Part shown: positions 32,860-40,487 of the stretch, one piece after another
Position numbering within the stretch: the first letter of the stretch is position 1
How the letters are laid out: every line of letters begins with the position of its first letter
Source of the DNA: Methylobacterium sp. 2A
Lineage (GTDB): Bacteria; Pseudomonadota; Alphaproteobacteria; Rhizobiales; Beijerinckiaceae
Reading direction: 5' to 3'
DNA: 64,000 nucleotides
NCBI RefSeq assembly: GCF_009806555.1
Contig: NZ_VUOK01000040.1
Location: 62,001 to 126,000 of the forward strand
Notes under the pieces: model-generated
Databases searched by the model: none
What the model was told of the DNA's origin: nothing
What the model saw: the letters and a program-made list of their open reading frames with translations, nothing else
Translations under genes and position numbers: made by a program

Positions 32860-34110
32860 ATGACGGCCGACAAGCTCTCCCTGCCCAAGGACAAGATCCG
32901 GGTCCTGCTGCTCGAAGGCATCAACGACAGCGCCGTCGCGCTGATGCGGGCTGCCGGCTACACCAACCTGACCCGGCTGCCGAAGGCGCTGGACCGGGAG
33001 GCCCTGCACGAGGCGCTCCAGGGCGTGCACATGCTGGGCATCCGCTCGCGCACCCAGCTCGATGCGGCGGCCTTCGAGGTGGCGGACCGGCTGCTGGCGG
33101 TCGGCTGCTTCTCGGTCGGGACGAACCAGGTGGATCTGGAAGCCGCGCGCCACCGCGGCATCCCGGTGTTCAACGCGCCCTTCTCGAACACCCGCTCGGT
33201 GGCGGAACTCACGATCGGCGAGATCGTGATGCTGCTGCGCCGGATCGTGCCGCGCTCGGTCGGCGCCCATGCGGGCCGCTGGGACAAGTCGGCGGTGGGC
33301 TCTCTGGAAGTCCGCGGCAAGACCCTCGGCATCGTCGGCTACGGCAATATCGGCACGCAGCTCTCGACGCTGGCCGAGGCCATGGGCATGCGCGTGCTGT
33401 TCTACGACCACACCGACAAGCTGCGCCACGGCAACACCGAGCCCACCGAGACGCTGCACGCGCTCCTCGCCCAGTCGGACGTGGTCTCCCTGCACGTGCC
33501 GGAGACCGAGGCCACCGCCAACATGATCGGTGAGGCCGAGATCCGCGCGATGAAGCCCGGCGCCTTCCTGATCAACAACGCCCGGGGCACGGTGGTCGAC
33601 CTCGAGGCCCTCGCGCGCGCGCTGCGCGACGGCCATCTGAAGGGCGCGGCGATCGACGTCTTCCCCGTGGAGCCCGGCTCCAATGCGGAGTCCTTCGTGA
33701 GCCCGCTCCAGGGGATCGAGAACGTGATCCTGACCCCCCATATCGGCGGTTCGACCGAGGAGGCGCAGGAGCGCATCGGCTCCGAAGTCGCGCGCAAGCT
33801 CGTCGACTACTCCGACATCGGTTCGACGGTGGGTGCCGTCAACTTCCCGCAGGTGCAGCTTCCCGCCCGGCCCACGGGCACGCGCTTCATCCACGTCCAG
33901 CGCAACCTGCCCGGCATGCTCGGCCGGTTGAACGACGTGTTCTCCCGCGGGCACGTCAACATCGCGGCGCAATTCTACCAGACCGACGGCGAGGTCGGTT
34001 ACGTGGTCCTCGAGACCGATGCCACCGACGCGGATGCCGAGGTGCTGCTGGGAGAGATCCGGGCCATCCCGGGAACGATCCGGGCCCGGCTGCTCTACGA
34101 GCGGCGCTGA
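32860..34110 (+). CDS. serA: D-3-phosphoglycerate dehydrogenase
   Basis: A 416-residue enzyme of the E. coli-type length that starts serine synthesis by oxidising 3-phosphoglycerate with NAD. The nucleotide-binding site is TLGIVGYGNIGTQLS. The catalytic Arg is in NNARGTVVDL, the Glu in FPVEPGSN and the His in TPHIGGSTEEAQ. A C-terminal ACT domain (about 340-416) with RNLPGMLGRLNDVF suggests serine feedback. In methylotrophs it also sits near serine-cycle metabolism, though no serine-cycle genes are visible here. It stands as a single gene. Confidence 0.96.
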   Translation: MTADKLSLPKDKIRVLLLEGINDSAVALMRAAGYTNLTRLPKALDREALHEALQGVHMLGIRSRTQLDAAAFEVADRLLAVGCFSVGTNQVDLEAARHRGIPVFNAPFSNTRSVAELTIGEIVMLLRRIVPRSVGAHAGRWDKSAVGSLEVRGKTLGIVGYGNIGTQLSTLAEAMGMRVLFYDHTDKLRHGNTEPTETLHALLAQSDVVSLHVPETEATANMIGEAEIRAMKPGAFLINNARGTVVDLEALARALRDGHLKGAAIDVFPVEPGSNAESFVSPLQGIENVILTPHIGGSTEEAQERIGSEVARKLVDYSDIGSTVGAVNFPQVQLPARPTGTRFIHVQRNLPGMLGRLNDVFSRGHVNIAAQFYQTDGEVGYVVLETDATDADAEVLLGEIRAIPGTIRARLLYERR

Positions 34111-34260
34111 GCGCGGTTTTCCACCGTCATCGATCCGATCGACAGGGGGCGGATGAACGCTCGCGGTGTTGCAGCGTTCGTCTTGCGCGGCCACGCTGGT
34201 CGCTGTTCAAGTGAAACGCGGCCAATACGGGTCGAACGGTCGTCCGGCGGAGGATTTGCG

Positions 34261-34734
34261 GTGACGAAGCGTGTTTGGAGCGCCTGGGCCGGCATCGGGT
34301 TCGCCCTCGCGGGCTTGGCCTCGGTTGCCTCCCCCGCCTCGGCCGATTGCCTGCGCAGGGTCTACAACCGATCGAGCCTCGTCCTCGTGGCGCGTCAGGA
34401 CGGCGGCCCGCCGGCCGTGCTGCTCCCAGGCCAATCCGTGACGATGCGGCTGTCGCGGCCGGGCCAGATCGATCTCGCCGCGTATTGCGGGATCCCGCAA
34501 GCCGGGGTTTCGCCCGTCGAACAGCGGACCTTCGATTACGAGGCGGTGCTTGACCGCTGCTTCGTCCGGTTCGGCGGCGATCTGTTCGTCCCGCAGCTCG
34601 GGCGCGGCTTCATCGGCCTCCAGGAGACGGCGCCCTTCACGGTCAACAACCCGCAGCAGGGCGATATCATCCTGGGACCCGCGGCACAGCCGGCCTGCGC
34701 GGTACCGGGCGCTGTCCTCGACCGGCGCGGCTGA
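34261..34734 (+). CDS. Secreted protein of unknown function
   Basis: A 157-residue exported protein. The signal peptide VWSAWAGIGFALAGLASVAS ends ASA before DCLRRVYNRSS. The mature part has four Cys (in DCLRR, YCGIP, DRCFVRF and PACAVPG), which could form two disulfides, and a small beta-rich core. GTG 34261 has GGAGG about 8 bases upstream and gives the signal peptide immediately; the frame is open 36 codons further but not convincingly. No family was recognised. Confidence 0.72.
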   Translation: MTKRVWSAWAGIGFALAGLASVASPASADCLRRVYNRSSLVLVARQDGGPPAVLLPGQSVTMRLSRPGQIDLAAYCGIPQAGVSPVEQRTFDYEAVLDRCFVRFGGDLFVPQLGRGFIGLQETAPFTVNNPQQGDIILGPAAQPACAVPGAVLDRRG

Positions 34735-34737
34735 ACG

Positions 34738-34890
34738 TCAGAGATAGTGGCGGAACACCACGCCCCCGTCCGCGACGGCATCGGATGACGGGGGCGTCGC
34801 CGGTCCGACGATCGGGCTGAGAAGACGCAGGCCGATCAGGCCGAGGGCGCCCAGAACCGGAGCGACGAAGCGGAACGGGCGAACCATCAT
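34738..34890 (-). CDS. Small membrane protein
   Basis: A 50-residue reading frame with one helix, FVAPVLGALGLIGLRLLSPIVG (7-28, written here in overview), and a short polar tail. GGAGG lies 5 bases before ATG 34890, a strong ribosome site. It ends 3 bases after the preceding secreted-protein gene, converging with it. Function unknown. Confidence 0.55.
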   Translation of the reverse strand: MMVRPFRFVAPVLGALGLIGLRLLSPIVGPATPPSSDAVADGGVVFRHYL

Positions 34891-35207
34891 GAGCGCCTCC
34901 GTGGCGAGCTCACGGGTTCCAGGACCTGTCCTGTGTGCAACCCCGGCGCGCTGAACAAGCATCGCATGGCGGGCTTCTTTCCGAGGTGCCGATTCGCACA
35001 TCGGCTGCGCCGGGGCTTGGCGGTTCAGCGGACGGCCGGGGCTCCGTTACGGCCGACCGTTTGCGTCGACGGCATCGCTGGCATGTCCGGCTGCGCCCTC
35101 CTATGCTGCGGAACCGGGGAGCCGTCCGCGTCGCGCGGTCGGGCAGGCGACATGGGCGGGAACGACGCGCTCTCCGGCGAACCGATGGCGTGAACGAGGA
35201 CGCGCGT

Positions 35208-35423
35208 ATGCTGAACCAGACGGGTAGTTCGATCCTGCGGGGCGATCTCGGCGTCGAGGAGACGATCGAGTCCGACAATATCGTCCGCTGGGATGGGGAG
35301 CGGCTCTACGTCGAGCAGGATGTCTTCCACAACGGCCAGCTGGTTCACCGCAAGTATCGTCGCACCGTGACCGAACCCGTGGCCCGGGCGCTCTGGGCGA
35401 TCATCAACCGGGCGAAGCAGTAA
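35208..35423 (+). CDS. Small protein of unknown function
   Basis: A 71-residue protein, MLNQTGSSILRGDLGVEETI at the start, with IVRWDGERLYVEQDVFHNG and ending WAIINRAKQ. It looks soluble, with beta-strands and a short final helix. ATG 35208 has GAGG 9 bases upstream; GTG 35190 in the same frame is an alternative adding six residues. Not recognised. Confidence 0.6.
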   Translation: MLNQTGSSILRGDLGVEETIESDNIVRWDGERLYVEQDVFHNGQLVHRKYRRTVTEPVARALWAIINRAKQ

Positions 35424-35618
35424 TCCGCGTGCAGCGGCGCTCGGCTCGGGCCGCCGTGCCTGCCCGGTTCGCGCCCGCTCGTTCCGTCACGTCTCGGATC
35501 GATGATCCACTGCGGTCCTGATCGGCCATGATCACAGGGTTCGAGGCCGGGGCGGCCGCGGCGGGGCGGACGACAGCGCCGCATCCTGTGCCCGCCGGCA
35601 GCGAGGGCGCGTCGATCG

Positions 35619-35951
35619 TCAGGCGGCGACCGCGGCCGGCGCCTCGACGAGGGCGAGGTGCGGCGGTGCGAGGCGTTCGAGCCGATCATGCGCGTCGTCG
35701 AAGGCCGCACGGATCGTCGCGGTCGCATCCTCGACGGCGACCAGCACCGCCAGCTTCTGGGCGCTCGCGCGATCGGCGAGCCCGCGTGCGGCCGCGACCA
35801 GCGCGTGTTCCAGGCTCAGCAATTCGGCTTCCGCGTCCTGCCCGGCCCCTCGGGTTGCAGCGGCAAGGCGGTCGAGGACGGCTTGGAGGGCATGACGCAA
35901 GACAAGCGTCCGCACGCGCTCCTGCAGGAGCGCCCGTTCATCGATCTTCAT
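35619..35951 (-). CDS. Helical protein of unknown function
   Basis: A 110-residue, Ala- and Leu-rich, highly helical protein (MKIDERALLQERVRTLVLRH at the start). Heptad-like spacing suggests a coiled coil or helical bundle. No membrane helix or known motif is seen. ATG 35951 is chosen by position; GTG 35978, nine codons earlier, is possible, and neither has a strong ribosome site. Confidence 0.5.
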   Translation of the reverse strand: MKIDERALLQERVRTLVLRHALQAVLDRLAAATRGAGQDAEAELLSLEHALVAAARGLADRASAQKLAVLVAVEDATATIRAAFDDAHDRLERLAPPHLALVEAPAAVAA

Positions 35952-36125
35952 CGGAGTCAATCCGTGTTCCGGGGGCACGGTTAAGCTGTCATAGTTCGGC
36001 TGGTGGTGCAGCCACCTTTTTGCAACAGCGAAATCCGGTCTGTCCTCGACGCGAGACCTGTCACCGCGCAGAGTCGTCGGCTTCGCTCACCACGTTTTCG
36101 TGAGCTTTCGGGCACGGCGCGCCGA

Positions 36126-36704
36126 TCAATACGGCGTCCCGCGCCCGCGTCGCGCGCCGAGAGCCTCCGCGTACCATGTCAGCTCATCGAGAAAACGCGC
36201 CGCGGCGGCTTCGAGCCGCGGTTCGTTGGGCGCGCCGTCTTCCGTGATGGCATCCTGCAGGCGGGGGATCGGCAGGAGCGAGGGGATGCTCGGCATGCCC
36301 ATCTCGGCGAGCATCGCCCGCAGCGGCATGGCCGCGCGGACGCCGCCGAACTGCCCGGCCGAATAGCAGCAGATCGCCGACGGCCGCCAATAATACTCCT
36401 CCAGGAAGTGATCGAGCGTGTTCGTGAGCGCCGGCGGGACGCCGTGATTGTACTCGGCCGAGACCACCAGGAACGCGTCGGCGCGTCGGTACAGAGCGGC
36501 CAGCCGCTCCAGGGCATCCGGAGCGGTACCCGCGGGATATTCCTTGTACATCCGGTCGAGGAGCGGAAGCTTGAGCTCGGCGGGATCGACCAGAGGGGCC
36601 GCATGACCACGCGCTTCGAGCTGCGCGATCAGGAATCGTGCGGCCCGGATGCCGATCCGGTCGCTGCGGACGCTGCCGAGGATCACGGGCACAGTCAGTG
36701 ACAT
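36126..36704 (-). CDS. NAD(P)H-dependent FMN reductase family protein
   Basis: A 192-residue flavodoxin-fold oxidoreductase. The FMN phosphate loop is LGSVRSDRIG (9-18), the isoalloxazine-side loop is SAEYNHGVPPALTNTLD, and the third loop is CYSAGQFGGVRAAM. These proteins reduce FMN, quinones, chromate or azo compounds. The start ATG 36704 follows GGAGGCC, which is part of a short hairpin (36708-36723). It lies 68 bases after the small-protein operon on the same strand and may belong to it. Confidence 0.9.
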   Translation of the reverse strand: MSLTVPVILGSVRSDRIGIRAARFLIAQLEARGHAAPLVDPAELKLPLLDRMYKEYPAGTAPDALERLAALYRRADAFLVVSAEYNHGVPPALTNTLDHFLEEYYWRPSAICCYSAGQFGGVRAAMPLRAMLAEMGMPSIPSLLPIPRLQDAITEDGAPNEPRLEAAAARFLDELTWYAEALGARRGRGTPY

Positions 36705-36707
36705 GGC

Positions 36708-36723
36708 GGCCTCCAGGGAGGCC
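36708..36723 (-). promoter_or_regulatory. Hairpin overlapping a ribosome-binding site
   Basis: The repeat ggcctcc-ag-ggaggcc contains the GGAGG that serves the FMN reductase start at 36704. Pairing would hide the ribosome site. The loop of two bases is tight, so the innermost pair would open. A similar repeat precedes rpsA. Confidence 0.35.
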
Positions 36724-36772
36724 GATCATGCCAGGGAAGAACGCGTCGCTCCAGGGGGCTCCCGACGGGCGG

Positions 36773-37378
36773 TCAGGCCTTCGCGGGGCTCGTCAGTGCG
36801 GCGGCCGCGATGCCCACGGGGCCGCCCGTGGCGTAGGCGGCGATCGCCTTCGTCATCTGCTGGAAGAGGGATTGCAGGCCGTCGCTCGGCTCGGTCCCGG
36901 TGGCGTTCCCGGCCGACGCGACGCTCGCGCCCGAGCTCGTATCCGTCGCATCGGCCGACGACCCGTTCTGCGCGTCGCCCTCGGCGTCCGATGCCGCAGG
37001 ATGGGCATGATGACCATGATGGTGATGGACGGGGGCCGAGCCGGTCGCCGTCTGGCCCGGACTCGAGAGCCCGGATGTCGAGGACGCGTCGTCCGAATCC
37101 CCTGGTGCCGTGACGCCGGTCTGCAGGCCCATCTGGCTGAAGTCGGATTGCAGCTGGAGCAGCGACGCCATCAGATCGCTGGACAGGGCCGGGCTCGCAG
37201 CGGCGCTCGACGTCTGCGTGGTCGAGCCTGTGCTGGCGCCCTGGGCGGTGCCGGTATCCTGGCTCGCCGCGCTGTAGCCGCTTGGGTCGACCGGCTGGAT
37301 GCTGGCGGCGCGTGCCTGCCGCAGGGCGCTGACCAGATCCTGCCTGAGACTTGTTCCCGATACCGCGTTCACCGACAT
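36773..37378 (-). CDS. Ser/Ala-rich protein with a His cluster
   Basis: A 201-residue protein of low complexity. The N-terminus MSVNAVSGTSLRQDLVSALR and the C-terminal LQSLFQQMTKAIAAYA look helical. The centre is rich in Ser, Thr, Ala, Asp and Gly and contains HHHHGHHAH, a possible metal-binding cluster. No signal peptide is evident. ATG 37378 lies 2 bases after the stop of the membrane protein before it, so the two are co-transcribed. Function not recognised; metal storage or a surface role is only speculation. Confidence 0.55.
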   Translation of the reverse strand: MSVNAVSGTSLRQDLVSALRQARAASIQPVDPSGYSAASQDTGTAQGASTGSTTQTSSAAASPALSSDLMASLLQLQSDFSQMGLQTGVTAPGDSDDASSTSGLSSPGQTATGSAPVHHHHGHHAHPAASDAEGDAQNGSSADATDTSSGASVASAGNATGTEPSDGLQSLFQQMTKAIAAYATGGPVGIAAAALTSPAKA

Positions 37379-37380
37379 GC

Positions 37381-37728
37381 TCAGCCCTCGAACTGTTGCC
37401 GGGCTTCTGGCAGGCACGGGGCGTTCCAGAAATTCGCTTGGGATTTCAAGCACCCGTCCGCGCGGGAGGGCGGCAGGATCGGCCGTGCGGCAAATCCTGC
37501 CGGCTTGATGGACCCGTCCGGCATCGATCGGATCGGGGCCGGAATGGCCGACCGCGCATGGGTGAAGAATGCCAGGAGCGCGATGGCGTTCAGCAGCGCG
37601 CAGAGCAGGAACAGGACGCCGAGCCCGTCCGTCACGGCTTCGGCGCGTCGTCCCGCCTTCTGGATCAGGATGCCGCCCAACGTGAACACCGTGGCGATCG
37701 CCAGGGGCAGGCCGAAGACCGAGGACAT
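37381..37728 (-). CDS. Small two-helix membrane protein
   Basis: A 115-residue protein with two hydrophobic helices, GLPLAIATVFTLGGILI (6-22) and GVLFLLCALLNAIALLAFF (36-54), then a polar tail. GGAGG lies 5 bases before ATG 37728. It sits between a hydrophilic protein gene (21-base gap) and the His-cluster protein (2-base gap) in the same operon. Not recognised. Confidence 0.6.
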   Translation of the reverse strand: MSSVFGLPLAIATVFTLGGILIQKAGRRAEAVTDGLGVLFLLCALLNAIALLAFFTHARSAIPAPIRSMPDGSIKPAGFAARPILPPSRADGCLKSQANFWNAPCLPEARQQFEG

Positions 37729-37749
37729 CGCTGCCTCCACCGCCCGGCG

Positions 37750-38064
37750 TCAGGGCGCCTTCGGCGCGGTGCTGGCATCGCCGATGTGGCGCAGGTTCTC
37801 GGGCGGTGTCTCCGCCTCCGTCGCCTCCACGGAGGCGTTGCTGCCGCCGCTCACGGAATCGAGCTGCGGATGGCCCGATGCGATGCGCGCCGTTTCCGCC
37901 TGCCAGCCGGGATCGGATTCGCGGTCGCGTTGCAGGTCTGCCGGGCGGCCGAGATCCCGCGCCTCGTCCTGACCGAGATCCTGGCCGTTGCGGTCGGTGT
38001 GGGCGTCGAATTCCCGGAGGCTTGGGCGCTTCGTGCGCCGCGGATCGTCCGCATTCTGAGGCAT
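37750..38064 (-). CDS. Small hydrophilic protein of unknown function
   Basis: A 104-residue, highly charged, Pro-, Asp- and Arg-rich protein (MPQNADDPRRTKRPSLREFD at the start, with SDPGWQAETARI later). It is probably largely unstructured. GGGAGGGC precedes ATG 38064. The gene lies 32 bases after the SDR oxidoreductase and before two other small genes, all in one direction. Such proteins are often part of the general stress response in this group, which is an inference. Confidence 0.6.
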   Translation of the reverse strand: MPQNADDPRRTKRPSLREFDAHTDRNGQDLGQDEARDLGRPADLQRDRESDPGWQAETARIASGHPQLDSVSGGSNASVEATEAETPPENLRHIGDASTAPKAP

Positions 38065-38096
38065 GGCTGCCCTCCCGGTCCGGTTACGCTGTCGGA

Positions 38097-38957
38097 TCAG
38101 ATGATCGGCTTGCCGCCGGTCACCGCCACGGTGGCGCCGGAGACGTAGCTGGATTCCGGGCTCGCCAGCATGACGTAGACCGGGGCGAGCTCGCAGGGTT
38201 GCCCGGGGCGCTTCATCGGCACCTGGGAGCCGAAGGTGCGCACCTTCTCCTCGGGCATGGTCGAGGGGATCAGCGGCGTCCAGATCGGCCCCGGCGCCAC
38301 GCAATTCACCCGGATGTCGCGCTCGGCGAGCATCTGGGCGAGGCCGCCGGTGAAGTTCTGGATCGCGCCCTTCGTGGTGGCGTAGGCCAGCAATTGCGGG
38401 CTCGGCGTGTCGGCGTTCACCGAGGTCGTGTTGATGATGGCGCTTCCGGCCTTCATGTGCGGCAGCGCGGCCTTCACGAGGTAGAACATGGCGTGGATGT
38501 TGGTCGCGAAGGTGACCTGCCATTCCTCGTCCGAGATCTCCTCGGGATTGGCGAACGTCTTCTGGTGGGCCGCATTGTTGACCAGGACATCGACCTGACC
38601 GAAGGCGCTGACGGCCTTCTCGATGATCGACCGGCAATGCATCGGGTCCTTCACGTCGCCCGGTACCGCCACGGCCTTCCGGCCGGCCGATTCCACGAGG
38701 CGGCAGGTCTCCCGGGCATCGTCGTGCTCGTCGTAGTAGCTCACCAGCACGTCCGCGCCCTCGCGGGCGAAGGCGAGCGCCACCGCACGCCCGATGCCGC
38801 TATCCCCGCCGGTGATGATGGTCTTGCGGCCCGAGAGCCGCCCCGAGCCCTTGTAATGCGCCTCGCCGTAATCCGGGCGCGGATCCATGTCGGCGTCCCG
38901 GGCCGGCGGGGTGAGCGGGCGCTGCCGATCGAAGGGCGGCTTCGGGAAATCCGTCAT
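38097..38957 (-). CDS. SDR family oxidoreductase (general-stress type)
   Basis: A 286-residue short-chain dehydrogenase. An extended N-terminal segment, MDPRPDYGEAHYKGSGRLSG, typical of the YdaD/YhxC-like long SDR group, precedes the NAD(P) site TGGDSGIGRA (49-58). NNAA (127-130), S179 and Y192-x3-K196 form the catalytic set. ATG 38957 has GGAAGGA upstream; a much longer frame upstream is not SDR-like. It leads an operon of four genes with small hydrophilic and membrane proteins. The substrate is unknown. Confidence 0.9.
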   Translation of the reverse strand: MTDFPKPPFDRQRPLTPPARDADMDPRPDYGEAHYKGSGRLSGRKTIITGGDSGIGRAVALAFAREGADVLVSYYDEHDDARETCRLVESAGRKAVAVPGDVKDPMHCRSIIEKAVSAFGQVDVLVNNAAHQKTFANPEEISDEEWQVTFATNIHAMFYLVKAALPHMKAGSAIINTTSVNADTPSPQLLAYATTKGAIQNFTGGLAQMLAERDIRVNCVAPGPIWTPLIPSTMPEEKVRTFGSQVPMKRPGQPCELAPVYVMLASPESSYVSGATVAVTGGKPII

Positions 38958-39364
38958 GGTGTCTGTCCTTCCGGGGCGTGCGCCGATGGCGAAAGCGGGA
39001 TGCGACGTCATCAGGTCGCGGATCTCGATGACCGCGGCCGGCTCGACGGATGCCGGCGCCCGGGGCTTCAGGGGATCGCCACGGCCTCGCCGCCGGCATC
39101 GGCTCGCCCCGCACAACCCGACCCCCGCGACATTGTTTCGTCCGCCGAGCCGTTCCATGAGGAGTCGCGGTCATCCGGAGCTCAGCCGGGGTGAAGCGTG
39201 CGAGCGCGGAAGATCTCCGCGCCGGATCCTGCGCCCCACACAGTATTGTCGAGCTTACAACCGGGGTCGCCGAGCGGCAGATCGTGAGCTTTGCCGGTCA
39301 GGATTCACCCGGAACGATGCCGCCGGCGCCGGGTTTGCCCCTCATCGGCAAAGACGGGGATCAC
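38958..39364. other. Divergent intergenic region of the stress-type genes
   Basis: There are 407 bases between the SDR operon (leftward) and the small hydrophilic genes (rightward). The right end carries a GGAAC-N16-GGTT promoter candidate, annotated separately. A search for the same signal facing the SDR gene gave no good match. No gene was found in this stretch. Confidence 0.5.
39311..39335 (+). promoter_or_regulatory. Candidate EcfG (general stress sigma factor) promoter
   Basis: GGAAC (39311-39315) is followed after 16 bases by GGTT (39332-39335). The EcfG/PhyR-dependent consensus in alphaproteobacteria is GGAAC-N16/17-CGTT, so one position differs. The ATG at 39365 lies 30 bases downstream, a normal distance. 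Not tested beyond visual matching. Confidence 0.5.
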
Positions 39365-39547
39365 ATGACCACGAAGCCACCGCCCGTTCCACCGGCCAAC
39401 CGCTCCGACAAGGGACCCGGGAGCGCGACCGAGGCGCCTGTCTCGCAGGGCCGGACCGGCGCGCAGACCAAGGATCCCGACAAGGTCGGGCAGGCCGGGA
39501 ACACGAAGGTGAACACCACCAACCAGGGCTATCAGCAGGACCGCTGA
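39365..39547 (+). CDS. Small hydrophilic protein
   Basis: A 60-residue, Pro-, Lys-, Gln- and Gly-rich protein, MTTKPPPVPPANRSDKGPGS at the start and ending VNTTNQGYQQDR. It has no hydrophobic segment and is probably disordered. A GGGGA ribosome site precedes the ATG. The stress-type promoter candidate and the similar neighbouring gene support a hydrophilin-like stress role, but no family was recognised. Confidence 0.65.
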   Translation: MTTKPPPVPPANRSDKGPGSATEAPVSQGRTGAQTKDPDKVGQAGNTKVNTTNQGYQQDR

Positions 39548-39615
39548 CCGCCATCCCCGCGGCGGCGCACGGCGTTGCCGCCCAGGAGTTCAGAGACCCA
39601 CATCGGAGAATGAAC

Positions 39616-39933
39616 ATGGCCAACGCAAGTCGGCACAAGGTCGGCCCGGGCGCTCAGGGCAAAGGCTCGGGGACCGGCGCCATGGTGGAGTTGCCGGAGG
39701 GTGTGCTGCCGGAGAACATGGTGCTCAGCAATCGCGACAAGTCGCGTCACAGCGATGAGCGGGGCCTCGACAGCAAGAATGTCCAGACCGAGCAGTATCA
39801 GGATCACGCCGGCAATCGGCAGATCGAGGCGGAAACCGCGACGGGTGTGGATGGAAACACCAGCGGGCTCGCGAATCCGCAGACGGATGAGTCGGGCGCG
39901 CAGAGCAGCCTGAAGAAACAGCAGCACGCCTGA
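39616..39933 (+). CDS. Small hydrophilic protein
   Basis: A 105-residue polar protein. It starts MANASRHKVGPGAQGKGSGT and continues with VLPENMVLSNRDKSRHSDER and VQTEQYQDHAGNRQIEAE. It has no Cys or hydrophobic helix and is probably disordered. ATG 39616 has GGAG at a 7-base distance; an ATG two codons earlier is too close to that site. It follows the 60-residue gene by 68 bases and may share its promoter. Confidence 0.68.
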   Translation: MANASRHKVGPGAQGKGSGTGAMVELPEGVLPENMVLSNRDKSRHSDERGLDSKNVQTEQYQDHAGNRQIEAETATGVDGNTSGLANPQTDESGAQSSLKKQQHA

Positions 39934-39980
39934 GCCGGCGAATGTCGCCGGCACGGGGCCGCGCATCGCCCCCGTGCCGG
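39934..39980 (+). terminator. Two overlapping GC-rich hairpins
   Basis: The first stem is gccggcga/tcgccggc (39934-39952). The second is ccggcacgggg/ccccgtgccgg (39948-39980). They share bases and cannot form together. They follow the small hydrophilic gene directly. No T-run is present, so a terminator role is uncertain. Confidence 0.35.
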
Positions 39981-40042
39981 ATTCGGATGACGGCCGCAAT
40001 TCAGCAGCCATGTGCGGTCTGGGCGCGATCGGGAGACGACTC

Positions 40043-40240
40043 ATGCTGAGATCAGGATTTCTCGCGCTCCTGCTCACCGGCGCTCTCACCGTCGGCGCTG
40101 TCGCTCAGGCGGTGAATCCAACCCCGGGGACCGAGGCCGCGCAGTCGAACGGCCTTCTCGGTCTGCCAACCCTGATCCTCGTCGGTGTGATCGTAGCCTT
40201 CGCCGTGCTGTTCGCGTTTCGCGCCCGCAGACGCCGATAG
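40043..40240 (+). CDS. Small exported or membrane protein
   Basis: A 65-residue protein with two hydrophobic stretches, GFLALLLTGALTVGAVAQAV and LPTLILVGVIVAFAVLFAF, and a basic end RARRRR. The first may be a signal peptide (cleavage after VAQA), leaving a single-helix membrane protein. GGGAG lies about 8 bases before ATG 40043. Not recognised. Confidence 0.58.
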   Translation: MLRSGFLALLLTGALTVGAVAQAVNPTPGTEAAQSNGLLGLPTLILVGVIVAFAVLFAFRARRRR

Positions 40241-40487
40241 AGGCACGCCGACGGCCCCGTCGAACGAGGCCCGAACCTTAATCCACGTGCGAGATCTGGC
40301 CCTTCGATCGTGCGAGATCCTATTCGGACGGCAACGCGACGCGCGGTGGGCTCAGATATCTGTGATCGTTCGGAGTCCGGCCTGAGCAGAGCGGCGCTGC
40401 CCTGTCGGGCACGCCAGGCCCGGCGGGCATGCGCGCGCGGCGGTGGCGGGTACGAGCGACCCTCGGGTCGCGACCGGCAGGTAACGC

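Noticed and set aside
35110..35134. GGAAC upstream of the 71-residue gene as an EcfG promoter
   Set aside because: No GTT is found 16 or 17 bases downstream.
39152..39156. GTTCC as a minus-strand general-stress promoter for the SDR operon
   Set aside because: No AAC-type -10 element occurs at 16-17 bases on the required side.
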